Source of the DNA: Catenuloplanes indicus
GTDB taxonomy: Bacteria; Actinomycetota; Actinomycetes; Mycobacteriales; Micromonosporaceae
Reading direction: 5' to 3'
Assembly: GCF_030813715.1 (NCBI RefSeq)
Contig: NZ_JAUSUZ010000001.1
Location: 744,001 to 808,000, forward strand
Length of the DNA: 64,000 bases
The notes below the pieces were generated by a model. The model was not told the origin of the DNA. It worked only from the letters and a program-made list of their open reading frames with translations, and searched no databases. Position numbers and translations under genes: made by a program. This document shows, one piece after another, positions 53,987-63,617 of the stretch (the first letter of the stretch is position 1; each line of letters opens with the position of its first letter).

Positions 53987-55176
53987 GCAACGGGCTCGCA
54001 CTGGCCACGGTGACGGAGGCGCTGCGGCACTTCATCGGGCGGACCGTGCAGGAGGACGTGCCGCTCGGGGTGAACGTGGTGGCCGGGCGGCCGCCGGTGG
54101 ACCCGCCGGACGACCCGACGATCACCGTCTTCCTCTACCAGCTGACGCCGAACGGTGCGCTGCGGTCGGCGGACGCGCCGACCCGGGCCGCGGACGGCAC
54201 CCCGCTGCGGCGCGCGCAGGCCGCGGTCGACCTGCACTACGTGATCAGCTGCTACGGCGCGGAGACCGAGCTGGTCCCGCAGCGGCTGCTCGGCTCGGTG
54301 GTGCGCAGCCTGCACGACGAGCCGCTGCTCAGCCTCGCGGACATCGAGGCGGCGTCGGCCGCGGCGTTCCTGGCCGGCAGCGATCTGGCCGCGGCGGCGC
54401 AGCGGGTGCGGTTCACGCCGAACCAGCTGGATCTCGACGACATGTCGCGGCTGTGGCAGATGCTCGGCCAGACGCCGTACGGGCTGTCCGTCTGCTACCA
54501 GGCCACGGCCGTGCTGCTGGACGGGCGCGCGACCCCGGCCGGTGGGCCGCCGGTGCGCGACCGGCGGATCGTGGTGGCGCCGATCGTGTCGCCGGCGGTC
54601 GAGCGGGTGCTGTCGTCGCCGCCGGGCGGCGTGCCGGACGCCGGGCCGGTCACGGCGGACCGCGACCTGGTGCTGGTCGGGACGGGGCTGGCCCGGCCGG
54701 GCATGACCGCGCGCGTCGGCGGGCGGCCGGCCGCGGTGCTGTCCGCGTCGGAGCGGCGGGTGATCGTGGGCCAGCCGGCCGGGCTGCCGCCGGGCGCGCA
54801 TCCGGTGCAGCTGCTCTACGACGTGATCTTCGGCGACCGGCAGCGGCCGCTGATCGAGTCGAACGCGGTGGCGTACGTGCGGCGGCCGCGGATCACCCGG
54901 GTCACGTCCGGGGCGAGCGGTGTCACCGTGCAGCTCGATGTCGCGGTGCTCGCGGAACAGCGGGCGGTGCTGCTGCTCGACGCGGTGGACGGCCGCGGGT
55001 ACCGGTTCGACGCTCCGCATCCGCTGGCCGAGCCCGGGGTGACCACCGACCGGTTCACCGTGCCGGTGCCGGGTGTGGCGCCCGGGACGTACCTGGTGCG
55101 GGTGCAGATCGACGGTGCGCAGAGCCCGCTCGAACTGGACGGGGACGTGTACCGCGGGCCGACGGTCGAGGTGTGA
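53983..55176 (+). CDS. DUF4255 protein, tail-cap/terminator of the injection system (Pvc16-like)
   Basis: This 397-residue protein has the DUF4255 N-terminal domain (LATVTEALRHFI, then 'ITVFLYQLTPNGALRS', 'VDLHYVISCYG', and 'LGSVVRSLHDEPLL'). The C-terminal part contains IPT/TIG-like Ig strands (about residues 200-390). In characterised CIS, DUF4255 proteins cap the distal tail end. GTG start overlaps the previous stop (GTGA), and its own stop overlaps the ATPase start, so it is cotranslated. Confidence 0.88.
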   Translation: MSNGLALATVTEALRHFIGRTVQEDVPLGVNVVAGRPPVDPPDDPTITVFLYQLTPNGALRSADAPTRAADGTPLRRAQAAVDLHYVISCYGAETELVPQRLLGSVVRSLHDEPLLSLADIEAASAAAFLAGSDLAAAAQRVRFTPNQLDLDDMSRLWQMLGQTPYGLSVCYQATAVLLDGRATPAGGPPVRDRRIVVAPIVSPAVERVLSSPPGGVPDAGPVTADRDLVLVGTGLARPGMTARVGGRPAAVLSASERRVIVGQPAGLPPGAHPVQLLYDVIFGDRQRPLIESNAVAYVRRPRITRVTSGASGVTVQLDVAVLAEQRAVLLLDAVDGRGYRFDAPHPLAEPGVTTDRFTVPVPGVAPGTYLVRVQIDGAQSPLELDGDVYRGPTVEV

Positions 55177-56990
55177 GCGGGATGCACCGGGAGGCGTTGG
55201 TCGCGGCCGTCGACCGGGTGCTGGGCCGGCTCGACGGGTCCGAGGCGTTGCCGTCCGGTTCCTCTTCTCCGAGCGCGTTGGACGTGGTGTGCGCGGCGTT
55301 CGGGCTGACCGGGTTCGAGCGGGACGTGCTGGTGCTGGCCGCGGCGATGGAGATCGAGCCGAGCGCGGCCGACCGGTGCGCGAAGGCGGGCGGGGTGCCG
55401 TACCCGACGTTCGGCCTGGCACTGTCCACCCAGGACGCGCCGCACTGGAGCGCGCTGACGCCGGTCGCGCCGCTGCGCCGGTGGCGGCTGATCTCCGTCG
55501 ACGACCAGGGTGTGCTGACCGGTGGGCGGCTGCGGATCGACGAGCGGGTCCTGCACTTCCTGCTCGGCGTGCCGTATCTGGCGACGGCTCTGCAGGGACT
55601 GGTCACGCGGGTGGCGGCCTGGGACGGGCCGTTGCCTCCGGCGCACGCGCGGGTCGCGGCGGCGGTGGCGGACGGGTGGGGCCCGGCCGGTGATCCGCTG
55701 GTGCCGGTGGAGCTGACCGGTGCGGATCGGCAGACGCGGGCGGAGATCGCCGCGGCGGTGGCTCGTCAGGCCGGACTGACTCTTCATGCGCTGCCCGGCG
55801 CGCACCTGCCGGAGGACCCCGTCGAACTCCAGGCGCTGGGACGGCTGTGGGAGCGGGAAGCGTTGCTGCTGCCGGCCGCGCTGCTGGTCGAGGCGGACGG
55901 CGACGGGCACGCGCGGCTGGACACGTTCGTGAACGGCCTGGGCGTGCCGGTGCTGATCTCGTCGGACGATCCGCTCCCGGCCGGCCGTCGGCACCGGGTC
56001 GCGCATCCGGTGCCGACGCTCTCCGCGGACGAGCAGCGTGCACTGTGGACCGACACGCTCGGCGGGCGGGACCTCGCGGCGCAGTTCTCGCTGCCCGCCC
56101 ATGTGATCCGGGATGCGGCTCTGCGGGCCGACTCGCCCGAGGCCGCCTGGGCCGCCGGGCTCGCGTCGGCCCGGATGGCGCTGGACACGCTCGGGCGGCG
56201 CATCGAACCGGGCGCGCGCTGGGACGACCTGGTGCTGCCCGCCGCGCAGCGGGACACGCTGCGGGAGATCGTGGCGCATGTCCGGCGGCGCGGGATCGTC
56301 TACGAGGAGTGGGGCTTCGCCGGGGTGCTGCGGCGCGGGCTCGGCGTGACCGCGCTGTTCGCCGGGGGCAGCGGCACCGGGAAGACCTTGGCGGCCGAAT
56401 GCCTCGCCGCGGAACTCGGCCTGGACCTGTTCGTCATCGACCTGTCGCAGGTGATCAGCAAGTACATCGGGGAGACCGAGGAGAACCTGCGCCGCGTCTT
56501 CGACGCGGCCGAACGGGGCGGTGCGCTGCTGCTCTTCGACGAGGCGGACGCGTTGTTCGGCAAGCGCAGCGAGATCAAGGACAGCCATGACCGGTACGCG
56601 AACATCGAGGTCAGCTACCTGCTGATGCGGATGGAGGCGTACCGCGGGCTGGCGATCCTGACCACGAACATGAAGAAGGCGCTGGACACGGCGTTCCTGC
56701 GGCGGATCCGGTTCGTGGTCGACTTCCCGTTCCCGGGGCCGGCCGAGCGGGCGGACATCTGGCGGCGGATCATTCCCTCGTCGGTGCCGTCCGACGGGCT
56801 GGATCCGGACCGGCTGGCGCAGCTGACGGTGGCCGGCGGAAGCATCCGCAACGTGGCGCTGTCGGCGGCGTTCCTGGCCGCGGACGAAGGTGCCTCGCTG
56901 GGCATGCGGCACGTGCGGGCGGCGGCGCGGACGGAGTACCAGAAGCTGGATCGCTCGCTCACCCCGGCGGAGGTGGCCGGGTGGGAGTGA
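55173..56990 (+). CDS. AAA+ ATPase of the injection system (Pvc15-like)
   Basis: This 605-residue protein (GTG overlapping the DUF4255 stop; ATG at 55182 is an alternative) has an N-terminal helical domain and a C-terminal AAA module. Walker A GGSGTGKT is near residue 398, Walker B LLLFDEADALF near 453, and an arginine-finger segment 'DTAFLRRIRFVVDFPFP' near 500. Pvc15-type ATPases are thought to help load or unfold effectors or assemble the particle. It sits between the cap gene and the effector-like gene, which fits a loading role. Confidence 0.9.
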   Translation: MSGMHREALVAAVDRVLGRLDGSEALPSGSSSPSALDVVCAAFGLTGFERDVLVLAAAMEIEPSAADRCAKAGGVPYPTFGLALSTQDAPHWSALTPVAPLRRWRLISVDDQGVLTGGRLRIDERVLHFLLGVPYLATALQGLVTRVAAWDGPLPPAHARVAAAVADGWGPAGDPLVPVELTGADRQTRAEIAAAVARQAGLTLHALPGAHLPEDPVELQALGRLWEREALLLPAALLVEADGDGHARLDTFVNGLGVPVLISSDDPLPAGRRHRVAHPVPTLSADEQRALWTDTLGGRDLAAQFSLPAHVIRDAALRADSPEAAWAAGLASARMALDTLGRRIEPGARWDDLVLPAAQRDTLREIVAHVRRRGIVYEEWGFAGVLRRGLGVTALFAGGSGTGKTLAAECLAAELGLDLFVIDLSQVISKYIGETEENLRRVFDAAERGGALLLFDEADALFGKRSEIKDSHDRYANIEVSYLLMRMEAYRGLAILTTNMKKALDTAFLRRIRFVVDFPFPGPAERADIWRRIIPSSVPSDGLDPDRLAQLTVAGGSIRNVALSAAFLAADEGASLGMRHVRAAARTEYQKLDRSLTPAEVAGWE

Positions 56991-57397
56991 ACGTCGAGAT
57001 CTCGATCGGGGCGCTGGCGTTGCCGGGGTCGCTGTCCCGCGCGGACCGGGACCGGGTGGCAGCGGCGTTCGCCGGGGAGCTGGCCCGGCTGGTGGGGTCG
57101 GGGCTGGCGGTGGAGCCCGGCAGCGTGGACGAGGTGGGCGGGCTGCCGGCGGTGCGGTTGACGGGGTCGCCGCAGCGGATGGGGCGGGAGCTGGCCCGCT
57201 CCGTATACAGCGGACTCGGCGGGGGGAACGCCACCAGCTCGGGCGAGGCCACCGGCTGGGGGGTCGGCAACGCGCATCGCGTGGCCCACGAAACGGCTGC
57301 TCGCAGCGCCGGATCGGCGGGCGACAGCCGGCCGTCGGAGGAGCGATCCGGTGCAGGCCGGGTGGTCGGCGGGCAGGCCGAGAGGGGCGGGTCGTGA
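56987..57397 (+). CDS. Small CIS-cluster protein preceding the DUF4157 gene
   Basis: This 136-residue protein begins at a GTG overlapping the ATPase stop (GTGA); a GTG two codons upstream is possible. The first 75 residues (VNVEISIGALALPGSLSRADRDRVAAAFAGEL..L) form a compact alpha/beta-like region. The rest is Gly/Ser/Arg-rich and looks disordered. Comparable short genes often precede the DUF4157 effector gene in actinobacterial systems. Possible adaptor or chaperone; function unknown. Its stop overlaps the next GTG. Confidence 0.65.
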   Translation: MNVEISIGALALPGSLSRADRDRVAAAFAGELARLVGSGLAVEPGSVDEVGGLPAVRLTGSPQRMGRELARSVYSGLGGGNATSSGEATGWGVGNAHRVAHETAARSAGSAGDSRPSEERSGAGRVVGGQAERGGS

Positions 57398-60300
57398 GCG
57401 GGCCGGCGCCGGCCCGCGCGACGGCGGCGCCGAAGGACGGGCGCGGCGCCAAGCGTGGAAAGCCCGCCGCCGGCACGCGGGTGCCGCGTGAGCTGCGGGA
57501 GATGCTGTCCGCGCCGGGGCGGCCGGTGGAGCCGGGCGTGCGGCGGGAGATGGAGGCGCGGCTCGGCTTCGACTTCGGGCGGGTGCTGGTGCACGCGGAC
57601 CGGGACGCGGCCGCGGTCACCGACCTGGTCGGCGCGGAGGCGGTGACGGTCGGCCAGGACATCTTCTTCGCCGAGGGCCGCTACCGCCCGGGGACCGCCG
57701 AGGGCGTACGGCTGCTGGCCCATGAACTGCTGCACACCGTGCAGGCACCGGACTCCCCGGGCGCGCTGCTGCTCGGCCGGGACGCCGGCGCCGTGAGCCG
57801 CGCGGTCGAGCCGATCGAGCGCGAGGCCGAGTCGATCGCCGCCGGAACGGTGTCGCCGGCGGGTGTGGAGGCGCACGGCCAGGCCGGGGCGCGGTGGCTG
57901 CGGTATGCCTCACAGCGCGCGGACCTGCGGCGCGGCGAGGCCCTGGACCCGGCGACGCTGATCGACCGGATCGCCGCGGGCCTGCAGCGCAGCCTGCGCG
58001 GCGACCCGGCCGACGCCTCCGGCCGGGTGCGGCTGCAGCTGGCCCGGCTCGCGCCGGAGTTGCGCTACGACGTCCTGGAACGGCTGGAGAACCGGCTGCC
58101 GTCGAGCGAGTTCACCCGGGTCACGACGCTGGCCGAGGAGGCGGACGCGGCCCCGGGGGACGGCGCGGTCGAATTTGCGGGCGTCCCGGCCCCGGTCACC
58201 GATCCCGAGTCGGAACGCCGCGATGAACGGGACGACACCGAGGAGTCCGCGGAGTCCGAACGGCAGCAGCATGAGCAGCGCGAGGCGGAGGGCGAGGACC
58301 CGTCCGGCCTCCGGCAACCGGGAACCCGCGGCCCCGAGACCGAAGGCCCGGAGACCCGCACCGAATCGGACGGCGGGACCGCGACCGAGCCCGGCGATCA
58401 GACCGACACGGAAACCGGCGGCTCGCGACCCGGCAGTGAAGCCCACGCGGAACCGCCCGCCGAGGAGACGGAACCGGACGGGTCCGAACCCGAGGGCGAG
58501 GTCCCCACCGAGGACGAGGCAGAGAAGAAGACCGGCGAGGAGAAGGCCGAGGCCGAGGAGAAGGCGAAGCACGAGCGCGACGAGAAGGACGAGAAGGAAC
58601 GCCAGGACGAGGGCAGAGCGGCCGAGGGTGACCAGCAGCCCGGCAGCGGCGCACCCGGCGCCCAGCCGGACGCGGCCGCTGCCCCGGTCGCCGGCGCGGG
58701 CGCCCCGGCTGCCGCGGGACCGGTCGGTGACGGCGCCGCCGGTGGCGTCGGCGAGGCCGCCGAGGGCAGAGCAGACACGATAGCGACTGATCCCAACGGG
58801 CCGCTGACCGGTCACAATGTGCTGGAACAGCCGGATCGGGAGGCCGACCCGGAGGAGCTACCCCTCGGTCTCGAGTCGGACACGACAGACGAACCCGGCG
58901 AGGATGCGACTCCCTCCCGGTCGCCGGTAGCACCGGAACTCGATCTGTCGGTCGCACCCGACGAGAGGCCACCGGCTGATGCACCGGCGGCCGAGACTCC
59001 CGACTTCCCGGAACTGGCCGACCTCAGACGGGGGGCCGGCACGCCGGAGGAGCCACGCTCGGTCGATCCTGGAGCCGCGCGCGCTCTCGCAGTGACTGCC
59101 CATGACTACGAGGTAAGGCGCGACGACACGGAACCGCTGACTCCGGCGGCCGACCGGCCGGAGGCGGCCGCGAACGCGCCACAGCCCGTAGGACGGGCGG
59201 AGACGCGCGAACGCGCGCAGGATGCGGCGATCGGTGCGGACGATGTGGCGCCCGGGCAGCTCAGCACGCCGGACGAGCAGTCGGAGACGGTCGCGGCGCC
59301 CCTGGCGGAGGAATCCGTCACGTTGAGCCGGTCCGACGCGAATCCGGAGCCAGCGCCGATGGCCGGCGGGGGCGCGACGACCGAGCAGCCGGACACGACC
59401 GGTGCCGCACTCACGGCGGACCTGGCCGACGGGTCGCCGACGGCGGCCCCGGCCGGTGCACCCATGACTGCGGAAACGTCTGGTGCACCGACGACGACCG
59501 ACATCGCGGACACCACGGGAGGTGAGCTTCCGCAGGACGCGTCGCTGGAGCCGGGCGGCGGTGGTTGTGCCGGTGCGCCGGAACCGACCACCGAGGGCGA
59601 CGGTGAGAGCGGAGGCGGCTGTGGCGGCGGAGGTGGCGTGCCACCGGCCGCGGCCGAAGAGGAGCCGCAGGGACCGTCGCCGGCCGACGTGGTCGGGATG
59701 GAGCCGTCCGCGGCGCTGACCGCGGCCGCCGCGCTGCCCCCACATCAGATGCAGACCGCGCTGACCGGCGTCGACGCGGCCGCCACCCGTACCGTCGGGG
59801 AAGAGGAGGGCGCGCTCGCGGCCGCGCCGCCCATGATGGAACGCCCGTCCGGCGCGCCGCAGACGCTGCAGGGCCCGCCGGTGGCCGCACCCCCGGCCGC
59901 CAGCGACGTGGGCCGGCTGGAGCAGGTGCGTCCGGAGGGCGCGGAGGGCCAGGAAGGGCCGCAGACGCGGGACGTGCCCGCTGGGGCGCTGCCGACCTCG
60001 CAGGTGTCGTCGCCGGCCGTGGCCGGTACGCCGGAGGGTGAACTCACCGACGAGGACCTGGGGTCGATCGAGGACGCGGTCGACAACGTGCCGACCACGG
60101 ACCCGGCGCTGACCGGCGCCACGGTCGGGCCGGCGCCGCGCGTGGAACTGGCCGGGGAGACCGATCCCGCGCTCACCGACCGGCAGACGCAGGCGCTGAC
60201 CGAGACGTCCGGCCGGCTGGCCACGGTCGGGCGCGAGGACGCCGGCCGGCCGCTCGGCGAGGATCGGGTCTTCCCCGACGTACCCCCGGAATCTCTGCAG

Positions 60301-63300
60301 GCGAATGTGCCGGCACCGGCCGGCGGCGGGCAACCGGCCGCGGGTCCCGCGCCCGGCGGCGGGGCCGGGGCGCCGGCCGGTGTGCCGATGACGGCCGTGT
60401 CCGTGGTGGCGCAGCAGGAGCGCGGGCCGCAGATCCAGGCGTCGGTCGGCGAGGGCCAGGCGCAGATGGCCGCCGGCGCGCAGCAGAAGGAACAGGACGC
60501 CGCGCAGGCCCACCAGCAGCACCAGGCGGACGTGGCCGCGACGCTGCAGGAGAACGTGGACGCGCAGGCGTCCGAACGACAGCGGGTGAGCGTCGAGGCG
60601 GCCGCGCAGCGCGAGCAGTGGCAGTCCGAGCAGGACACGCTTCTGCTGGAGAACGGCGAGCAGGCCGCCGCGGAGCACACCACCGCGCGCACCGACATCA
60701 GCACCGAGGAACGCGACGCGAACGACGAGATCGAGGCGGAGCGGGAGACACACAACGAGGACATCGCGGAGGAGCGGCGCGAGGCCGAGGAGGACGCGCG
60801 CGAGGAGAAGGAGAAGGGCAAGGAGCAGGACGGCGGCTTCTGGGGCTGGGTGAAGAGCAAGGTCGCCGCGCTGTTCGACGCGATCGTCTCCGCCGTCAAG
60901 GCCGTGTTCGAAGCGGCGCGGCGCGCGGTCCAGGGGTTGATCGACGCGTTCAAGAGCATCGCGACCGGCCTGATCGAGGCGGCCCGGCGGGCGATCGTGG
61001 CCGCGATCAACGTGCTGGCCACCGCGCTGATCGCGATCGCGGACGTGCTGCTGGCCGCGTTCCCGGAGCTGCGCGACCGGTTCCGCAGCGCGATCGAGGG
61101 CTTGCGCGACCGCGCGATCAACGCGGTCAACGAGCTGGCCGACCGGCTGAAAACCGGCATCGAGGCGCTGCTCGATTTGCTCGCGGCGGGGTTGATGGCG
61201 TTGCTGTCGCTCTACGAGACGTTGCTGCTGGCGGCGGTGCAGGTCGTCCGGACGATGGTGGAGTCGGCGATCGCGTTCGCCCAGGCGGCGATCGCCGCGC
61301 TGGGGATGCTGGCGGAGCTGATCGCGGACATCGCGCCGGATCCGATCGGGTGGCTCGGCAAGCTCGGCACGGCCGCGAAGGAGGGCACGCGGCAGCATCT
61401 GTGGGGCGAGATCAAGATCGCGGTGAAGGCGTGGTTCAACGCGAAGGTCCAGTCGATCCTGGGGCTGGGCAAGATGCTCTTCGACGTGCTGGTGAAGGGC
61501 TGCGTGTCGGCCGGCCAGATCGGGCGGATGGCGTGGCAGGCCATCATCAAGTCACTCCCGATGATGATCGCCACGATCATCATCGAGAAGCTGATCTCGA
61601 TGATCATCCCGGCCGCCGGTGCGGTGATGGCGATCGCGCAGGGCCTGGTCGCCGCGTATCAGTCGATCAGCCAGATCATCGCCGCGTTCGCGAAGTTCTT
61701 CGAGTTTCTCAAGGCGGTCAAGGGCGGCAACGCCGCCTGCCTCTTCGCCCAGGCGATGGCGGCGGGCGTGGTGGCGCTGCTGGAGTTCGTCACGAACTTC
61801 TTGATGGTACGGCTGGGAATGGCGCTGAAGGGGGTCGCGACCAAACTCAAGGGCATCGCCCAGAAGATCATGAAAGGGCTCCGGCGCGGGGCGAGATCGT
61901 CTCGGCGGGCGGCCGGTCGAGCGGTCAACAGCGCCCGCCGAGGGCTACGGCAGGCCACGCGCTCGGTGAGCGCGGCGGGAAGGCGAGGAGGCCGGTCGCT
62001 CGGCAACGCACGGCGAGCTGTCGTGAGCCGCGTTCGCCGGGCGGGCCGCGTCCTCCGGCAACTGGGCGGGCCGCTCAGGCGATCACGTGTCGGGCGTGCA
62101 CTGACCGGATCGGTGCGGGACCTGCGCGCGCGGTTCGACCGGACGCGGCATCGTGCCACCGATCGGCGCACGGATCGGCACCGGCGATCCGAGGCACGGA
62201 AGAACGCACGGCTCACCCAGGCGATGAACGCGGCGACCGCGGTCGCCAACCGTTACTCGGGTCGAAAGATCGCCGCCTGGCTGATCAGACCGCGACTGCT
62301 GCTGATTCAGGGCCGCTACCTGCTCAACGCCCTCCGGACCCGCCGTGCGGGCCAGAGATGGTCACTCTTCGGTCGGATCAACCCGTCTCAGGGGCGGGAC
62401 ACGGGAGCACTCGTCCTCACGAATCCGGGCGAGGCGGTCGCACTGTTCATCCGGCGGGCCCTGGCTGCGGAACGACGGCTGTTCGGCACGGACGGACCGC
62501 CCAGGACGGCAGGCGACCTGCGGGGTCCGCCTGCACGCCTCCCAGGTGCCATACCCGAGGCGGGTCCCGGACTGTCACCGAACGCATCGGCCGCGCCCGG
62601 CTCGCAGCTTCTCCGGCCGGAGCCATTGGCGACAACCGAGCCTGCCGTCGGTGAGATGCTGCGCGGCGTGGTGCCGCAGCAGCGCCAGGTCGGCCTGCTG
62701 GGATCGCACCGGCCGTGGGACATCACCGGGCTTCCGCAGGCCGAGGTCATCCGCACCCAGTTGCGGGCGCAGGAGCTCGTGGGGCCGCTGACCGGCCGCC
62801 TGCAGATGCAGATGGGCTCGACGAGGATCCACTCCGAATTGCGCGACACCCCGGACAACCTGGGTCAGGCTCACATCGGGCACGTCGGCGACTACACCCG
62901 CTCCATCCCCGCCAAAATCGCGAAACTGCGCGAGCGACTGGGCGGTGGCGTCATCGCCGATGCCGACCTCGTCGACCTCTGGCGGCACGTCTCGAGCACC
63001 GGCGACCCGGCCACTCCGCAGATGCTCCGACAGCTCGGCTCCCGAGCCACGACCAACCAGCTCCAGACCGCCGCGAACAACCTGAACCGGATCGTCCTGC
63101 TCGGCGGTCAGGAGGCGACCCGGTTCCTGCGACGAGGGTTCAACGCACGAGAGCACCAGCCGGTCGCGACCGCCACGGCCCTCACCTCGGAGCAGATCCG
63201 TGCCGGCCGGCTGCCGGCCGAGACCCTGATAAGCACCGGCGAGATGCCCTCGCAGCGACGTGGCCGCACCGGTCGAAGTAATCCGGCGGGCGTCCGGCCC

Positions 63301-63573
63301 CCGACACTGCGCCCGTCCGGCCTGATGCTCCCCGGCACGGCGGGCGTGAACCTGGCACCGTTCTCCCCGGTCGGCATCACTCGGCAGGACGTCCTGGCCG
63401 GCGCCATCGTCGCGCGCGCCTACCTGTCCTGGAACGCTTACAAGCAGGCGACGAGCCGCGCACTCGCGCTGGAGGCGCAACAGCGTGGGGAGTCCATCGT
63501 CTACCTGGTGCCGAGCGAGGCGGACTTGGTCATGCGTCTGCGCGCCTTCTATGGCACCCCCCGGGCCCCGTGA
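57394..63573 (+). CDS. Giant DUF4157 (eCIS core domain) protein, probable effector
   Basis: The 2059-residue protein starts at a GTG overlapping the previous stop. DUF4157 spans residues 35-125 with the zincin motif HELLHTVQ at 110-117. Residues 250-1000 are acidic and low complexity, including a Gly/Cys-rich patch at 720-750. Residues 1010-1150 are a charged predicted coiled coil. Residues 1150-1490 are long amphipathic and hydrophobic helices that could span or perturb a membrane. Residues 1490-1620 are strongly basic. The last 310 residues form a folded-looking domain with no motif I recognise. DUF4157 marks CIS cargo, with toxins C-terminal. Codon bias looks weaker in the last 1.4 kb, suggesting exchange of the effector tip. 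Confidence 0.85.
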   Translation: MSGPAPARATAAPKDGRGAKRGKPAAGTRVPRELREMLSAPGRPVEPGVRREMEARLGFDFGRVLVHADRDAAAVTDLVGAEAVTVGQDIFFAEGRYRPGTAEGVRLLAHELLHTVQAPDSPGALLLGRDAGAVSRAVEPIEREAESIAAGTVSPAGVEAHGQAGARWLRYASQRADLRRGEALDPATLIDRIAAGLQRSLRGDPADASGRVRLQLARLAPELRYDVLERLENRLPSSEFTRVTTLAEEADAAPGDGAVEFAGVPAPVTDPESERRDERDDTEESAESERQQHEQREAEGEDPSGLRQPGTRGPETEGPETRTESDGGTATEPGDQTDTETGGSRPGSEAHAEPPAEETEPDGSEPEGEVPTEDEAEKKTGEEKAEAEEKAKHERDEKDEKERQDEGRAAEGDQQPGSGAPGAQPDAAAAPVAGAGAPAAAGPVGDGAAGGVGEAAEGRADTIATDPNGPLTGHNVLEQPDREADPEELPLGLESDTTDEPGEDATPSRSPVAPELDLSVAPDERPPADAPAAETPDFPELADLRRGAGTPEEPRSVDPGAARALAVTAHDYEVRRDDTEPLTPAADRPEAAANAPQPVGRAETRERAQDAAIGADDVAPGQLSTPDEQSETVAAPLAEESVTLSRSDANPEPAPMAGGGATTEQPDTTGAALTADLADGSPTAAPAGAPMTAETSGAPTTTDIADTTGGELPQDASLEPGGGGCAGAPEPTTEGDGESGGGCGGGGGVPPAAAEEEPQGPSPADVVGMEPSAALTAAAALPPHQMQTALTGVDAAATRTVGEEEGALAAAPPMMERPSGAPQTLQGPPVAAPPAASDVGRLEQVRPEGAEGQEGPQTRDVPAGALPTSQVSSPAVAGTPEGELTDEDLGSIEDAVDNVPTTDPALTGATVGPAPRVELAGETDPALTDRQTQALTETSGRLATVGREDAGRPLGEDRVFPDVPPESLQANVPAPAGGGQPAAGPAPGGGAGAPAGVPMTAVSVVAQQERGPQIQASVGEGQAQMAAGAQQKEQDAAQAHQQHQADVAATLQENVDAQASERQRVSVEAAAQREQWQSEQDTLLLENGEQAAAEHTTARTDISTEERDANDEIEAERETHNEDIAEERREAEEDAREEKEKGKEQDGGFWGWVKSKVAALFDAIVSAVKAVFEAARRAVQGLIDAFKSIATGLIEAARRAIVAAINVLATALIAIADVLLAAFPELRDRFRSAIEGLRDRAINAVNELADRLKTGIEALLDLLAAGLMALLSLYETLLLAAVQVVRTMVESAIAFAQAAIAALGMLAELIADIAPDPIGWLGKLGTAAKEGTRQHLWGEIKIAVKAWFNAKVQSILGLGKMLFDVLVKGCVSAGQIGRMAWQAIIKSLPMMIATIIIEKLISMIIPAAGAVMAIAQGLVAAYQSISQIIAAFAKFFEFLKAVKGGNAACLFAQAMAAGVVALLEFVTNFLMVRLGMALKGVATKLKGIAQKIMKGLRRGARSSRRAAGRAVNSARRGLRQATRSVSAAGRRGGRSLGNARRAVVSRVRRAGRVLRQLGGPLRRSRVGRALTGSVRDLRARFDRTRHRATDRRTDRHRRSEARKNARLTQAMNAATAVANRYSGRKIAAWLIRPRLLLIQGRYLLNALRTRRAGQRWSLFGRINPSQGRDTGALVLTNPGEAVALFIRRALAAERRLFGTDGPPRTAGDLRGPPARLPGAIPEAGPGLSPNASAAPGSQLLRPEPLATTEPAVGEMLRGVVPQQRQVGLLGSHRPWDITGLPQAEVIRTQLRAQELVGPLTGRLQMQMGSTRIHSELRDTPDNLGQAHIGHVGDYTRSIPAKIAKLRERLGGGVIADADLVDLWRHVSSTGDPATPQMLRQLGSRATTNQLQTAANNLNRIVLLGGQEATRFLRRGFNAREHQPVATATALTSEQIRAGRLPAETLISTGEMPSQRRGRTGRSNPAGVRPPTLRPSGLMLPGTAGVNLAPFSPVGITRQDVLAGAIVARAYLSWNAYKQATSRALALEAQQRGESIVYLVPSEADLVMRLRAFYGTPRAP

Positions 63574-63617
63574 GACCGTCGCGTCACGACCGGCCCGACG
63601 ACCCAGGAGAGACGGAA

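Noticed and set aside
54816-57662. A 948-codon minus-strand frame opposite the CIS genes
   Set aside because: Pro/Arg/Ser-rich antisense sequence without domains; the plus strand has clear DUF4255, AAA and DUF4157 genes.
58858-61398. Minus-strand frame rich in Arg/Leu/Gly opposite the DUF4157 gene
   Set aside because: Shadow of the low-complexity region of the effector; no ribosome site or motif.
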